A stretch of 64,000 bases of DNA from Bacillus benzoevorans. Lineage in GTDB: Bacteria; Bacillota; Bacilli; Bacillales; Cytobacillaceae. The stretch lies in the NCBI RefSeq assembly GCF_014207535.1, contig NZ_JACHGK010000015.1, positions 1-64,000 on the forward strand. The letters run 5' to 3'. The position numbers were made by a program, and so were the translations under genes. Each line of letters begins with the position of its first letter. Positions within the stretch are counted from its first letter, which is position 1. Below the pieces are notes generated by a model. The model was not told where the DNA came from, did no database searches, and saw only the letters and a list, made by a program, of their open reading frames with translations. Shown here piece by piece: positions 60,914-64,000 of this stretch.

Positions 60914-61984
60914 TTAGAGCAGACTAACTATATCTCCTCTTATGATTATTTTCCCTTTGAGTTCCAGTGCGAAAAGACGGTCCATCGCTGTTGATTCATT
61001 CATATTAAGTGTTTGCATGAGCGACGAAATAGCAGCGGAGGTTTGCGATGATAGTAGTTGAATGATTGGATCTAGCTCTTGATTTTGCTCCCGTTTCGAA
61101 GTGCTGTTGCCGGCATTTTTAGTCGTGCGTAAAACCTCCAAGCTTTCCTTCCCTAAATACGGAACCGCCCCTTTCGTGAAAAGGTTATTACACCCCTTTC
61201 CCTCAAGGGAATAAATCGGATGCGGCACGGAATACACCGTTTTACCCTGTTTTAGTGCAAAGTCAGCAGTCCAAAGAGCACCGCTTTTTTCGCCTGCCTC
61301 TACAATCACGAGTTCGCTTGACCAGGCGCTGATAAAGGAATTTCTTTGCACAAATTGGATTGGAAAAGGTTTTGTGCCTGGTGGATGCTGTGAAAGAAAA
61401 ACTCCCCCATTCTCTAAAACTGACCGGTACAATCCCTTTTGCTCAGGAGGATAGCAAACATCTACACCCCCGGCGAGAAAGCTTACTGAATATCCTCCCT
61501 GACTGATACAAGCAGCCTGTCCATAACTGTCAATTCCCTTTGCAAAGCCGCTTATGTACGGAATCCCCTGTACAGCCAGTTCCCGGCCAAGTTCTTCAGC
61601 TATTCTTCTTCCGTACGCCGTACAGCGTCTTGAACCGACCACTCCAACTGACTGCGTAATCTTCTGCAAATTCCCTTTAAAGTAAAAAAGAATAGGCGAT
61701 TCTTTGCAATTTTTCGCATCAAGAGGATACAGGGGATCAGAATACTTTAACAGTTGAATCCCCTTTTTCTCACATGATTGCAGAATCGACCTGGCATCAT
61801 CCATTAAATCACGATTGTCCAAGATTGATAGAACCGCCCTTTTACTGATCCCCCGAATACTCTGCAACTCTTCTAGCGAAGCATGATAAACCGCCTCCGG
61901 TGTCCCAAATTCCTCCAATAATCTTTTCTGTAAAACGGGGCCGGTGTATTTCACCAGGCTCATCCATACCCAATAAATATCCAT
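60914..61984 (-). CDS. dprA: DprA/Smf family DNA-processing protein, divergent
   Basis: 356 residues. N-terminal helix-hairpin-helix (LQSIRGISKRAVLSI), then the Rossmann-like DprA core: VGVVGSRRCTAYGRR, SGFAKGIDSYGQAAC, LAGGVDVCYPPEQKGLY and the C-terminal winged helix. DprA loads RecA on incoming single-stranded DNA in transformation. Several usually conserved positions differ (GIDSYGQ instead of GID-x-x-AH; QRNSFIS instead of RNRIIS), so it may be a specialised paralog. Follows comM by 6 bases. Confidence 0.85.
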   Translation of the reverse strand: MDIYWVWMSLVKYTGPVLQKRLLEEFGTPEAVYHASLEELQSIRGISKRAVLSILDNRDLMDDARSILQSCEKKGIQLLKYSDPLYPLDAKNCKESPILFYFKGNLQKITQSVGVVGSRRCTAYGRRIAEELGRELAVQGIPYISGFAKGIDSYGQAACISQGGYSVSFLAGGVDVCYPPEQKGLYRSVLENGGVFLSQHPPGTKPFPIQFVQRNSFISAWSSELVIVEAGEKSGALWTADFALKQGKTVYSVPHPIYSLEGKGCNNLFTKGAVPYLGKESLEVLRTTKNAGNSTSKREQNQELDPIIQLLSSQTSAAISSLMQTLNMNESTAMDRLFALELKGKIIIRGDIVSLL

Positions 61985-61990
61985 CTGTGC

Positions 61991-63532
61991 TCAGCCTCTC
62001 TTTTCCCATACATGATTATCTTTTTCTAAATCCCGGCTTAACAGGCTTTTTTGCAGATGGTTGATTTTAATAGAAAAGTCCCCTTCCAAATCAGCTATTG
62101 TACGGGCAATTTTAATATATTTATGAATCGCCCTGCCGCTGTAATGAAATTGGTCTACCACAGAACGAAGCAGGTTTATGGATTCGTGATCCAGCTGGCA
62201 GAACTGATGGATTAAAGAGGCATTCAACTGGGCATTCCAGGTAATCCCTGGATAATCTTTATATCTATCAAATTGGATGGCACGTGCCTGCTCAATCTTT
62301 TTTCGCAATTCCAAGGAACTTTTCCCCTGATTGCTGCTGTTGAAAAAATCAACATTACCAACATATTTTTGAATGTCCATCCGATCCATAATGGGACCTG
62401 AAAGTTTTTTACGGTAGGATTGGATTTCATAGTCCGTACAGCGGCATTTGCTTTGACCAAAATAACCGCACGGACAAGGATTCATTGCACCAACCAGCAT
62501 GAAACTTGCTGGATATGTATTGGTTCCCCATACGCGTGAAATGGTAACGGAGCCATCTTCCAATGGCTGTCTCAATCCCTCTAATGTTTTTCTAGCAAAT
62601 TCAGCAATTTCGTCCAAGAATAGGACACCCTGATGCGCAAGGGAAATTTCTCCGGGGAGGGCATGAGTACCCCCGCCAATAATCGCATTTGTAGACGCGT
62701 TATGATGTGGGGCTCGGAAAGGTCGTTCCCCTATTAACCTGCTTTTATCCCTTAATTGATTCGCCACGCTGTAAATCCTCATCACCTCCAGGGCTTCCTC
62801 CTCTGTCATTCTTGGCAGAATAGTAGGAATCCGCTGAGCTATCATGGTTTTTCCGCAGCCTGGCGGTCCGATAAGCAACAGATTATGCCCACCGGCAGCA
62901 GCAATCATTATATAATCCAGTAATCGTTCATGTCCCCTTACTTCGGAAAAATCAACAGAGCAGTTTTTGGGATTTGAAGCAGGCTTCCTAGGATTATAAT
63001 TAGGGTGAAAAATAATTTTCCCCTCAAGAAAGTCTATCGTTTCTTTTAATGTGTCACATCCGATTATTTCTAAGTCCTTTACTAAAGAAGCCTCTGCAAC
63101 ATTCTCCTTTGCCATAATCAGCGTTTTTATCCCCGCCTCTTTCGCTTTCATGACCATGGGCAGAATTCCAGAAACAGGCCGGATCGAAGCATTTAAAGAA
63201 AGCTCTCCAATGAAGCCTATTTTAATTGGGGGGAATTTACTAATTTTAACTTGTCCTGTCCGCACTAGAAGACCAACAGCCATAGCTAAGTCAAAATGGG
63301 TTCCTGTTTTTCTCATATCAGAGGGTGCAAGATTAAAAACAACTTTTTGCATCGGAAAGAGGAAGTTTGAATGGATGATGGCTGCCTCTTATCTTTCCTT
63401 CGCCTCTTTCACAGCTTTATCTCCCAGTCCAACAATAGAAACAGACGGCAGTCCATTTAAAACCTCTGTCTCGACTTCTACAACATGACCCTCAATACCG
63501 GATAAAGTAAAACTAAGCACAGTCGATGCCAT
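61991..63532 (-). pseudogene. comM: comM/YifB magnesium-chelatase-like AAA+ ATPase with internal TAA
   Basis: The complete frame runs from ATG 63532 (GGGGAGG 7 bases upstream) and starts ASTVLSFTLSGIEGHVVEVE, a normal ComM N-terminus, but reads TAA at 63389-63391 (codon 48), just after EAKER and before EAAIIHSNFLFPMQKVV. Everything else is intact: Walker A GPPGCGKT, Walker B VLFLDEIAEF, the zinc-like CPCGYFGQSKCRC, and the C-terminal lid. Translation could restart at Met 63352, 13 codons on (453 residues), but without the first 60 residues of the fold and without a ribosome site. ComM is a branch-migration helicase in transformation. Confidence 0.85.
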
Positions 63533-64000
63533 TAAAAAACCTCCCCGCTAGAGTGGAATAGACTCGAAACATTTGCTTGAGTCATTTTCTGATTAACGTA
63601 ATTTATATAATGTTCGATTGCAGGGCCGGGAAAATAAGATAGGATTTGCTTTGTAGAGATAGTGAGTGGATGTTTGTCCTTTGAAATGTAGAATCTATAG
63701 CTGCTCCAGAGGTATTCTTCAGGGCGGCTCACTAGATTCGCCTTGACGGGATTAAGATGAATATATCGACTCGCTTCAAGTTCATAGTTAATCGAAGTGA
63801 TTAATTCTGAACCATATCGATTCTCAAATACATGACCGGTATAATCATAGCGCTTATTAAAATATTTAGCGTATTTCGTGTGAATAAAATTCATTATTTG
63901 ACTTGGGGGTGTTTCGATGCATTCGGCTTGCAGATGGACGTGGTTCGGCATGAGGCAGTAGGCTTGAAGGTTAAAAGAGTAAAGTTCCATTGCTTCTTCG
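63532..64000 (-). CDS. REP-associated (RAYT/Y1) transposase, cut by window edge
   Basis: Y1-transposase family (PF01797): HUH motif HVH in LMPNHVHL, catalytic-region YIHLNPVKANLV and YLWSSYRFY. The N-terminus lies beyond position 64000, since the frame is still open there. Chromosomal Y1 proteins of this type process palindromic REP sequences. Its stop overlaps the first base of the comM start region. The C-terminal end is complete. Confidence 0.88.
   Translation of the reverse strand, partial: EEAMELYSFNLQAYCLMPNHVHLQAECIETPPSQIMNFIHTKYAKYFNKRYDYTGHVFENRYGSELITSINYELEASRYIHLNPVKANLVSRPEEYLWSSYRFYISKDKHPLTISTKQILSYFPGPAIEHYINYVNQKMTQANVSSLFHSSGEVF

Overview
The window is low-GC Gram-positive DNA of Bacillaceae type, close to Bacillus or Neobacillus in flavour. 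Grounds: strong AGGAGG-type ribosome binding sites, frequent TTG and GTG starts, A-type TTGACA/TATAAT promoters, a Spo0E-like phosphatase, SLH surface proteins, a menaquinol aa3 oxidase, CsoR/CopZ/CopA, and the leader of an rRNA operon of B. subtilis type. No phage, plasmid or CRISPR region is visible.

Left part (1-15600). Positions 1-362 hold three tandem promoters and the 16S leader of an rRNA operon that runs off the left edge. Then come, all leftward: a cobalamin-uptake operon (btuF-btuC-btuD/cbiZ fusion-second btuF-like) behind a B12 riboswitch and terminator; a thiol/formaldehyde module (bifunctional glutathione synthetase GshF, S-formylglutathione hydrolase, class III alcohol dehydrogenase, divergent HxlR regulator); and a copper module (csoR, copZ, copA and a CueP-type copper lipoprotein). 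The cueP gene has an in-frame TGA exactly where the family has a conserved cysteine, followed by a SECIS-like hairpin. A YwnB-like oxidoreductase and its Rrf2 regulator follow.

Middle (15600-47900). A pabB-pabC fusion, DoxX, two small membrane proteins, qoxABCD, SulP with ArsR, a TIGR00266 protein, an MFS and Gfo/Idh pair, purine salvage (guanine deaminase, adenine deaminase), two paralogous SLH surface proteins, a Spo0E-like protein, ilvD, a WrbA-type flavoprotein, a GDSL-hydrolase/ABC-transporter operon, an HPr paralog, and a DedA-UppP pair for undecaprenyl-phosphate recycling. A DUF1858-DUF438 (hemerythrin/PAS) operon has a textbook Fnr-dependent promoter.

Right part (47900-64000). A membrane glycosyltransferase, then an iron island: an FTR1 permease with a separate extracellular subunit, a repeat lipoprotein, a lipoprotein multicopper oxidase, and a second DoxX. 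All four transcription units have Fur-type boxes on top of consensus promoters. A tightly overlapped four-gene envelope-glycan cluster (epimerase, flippase-like protein, phosphodiesterase, glycosyltransferase) is embedded among them. The right end has an NSS transporter, a divergent dprA, a comM broken by an internal TAA, and a REP-associated (RAYT-type) transposase cut by the window edge. Two identical 50-bp palindromes in opposite orientation and one decayed copy may belong to that transposase family.

Coordinates give the start I prefer; where this differs from the longest open frame the reason is stated.
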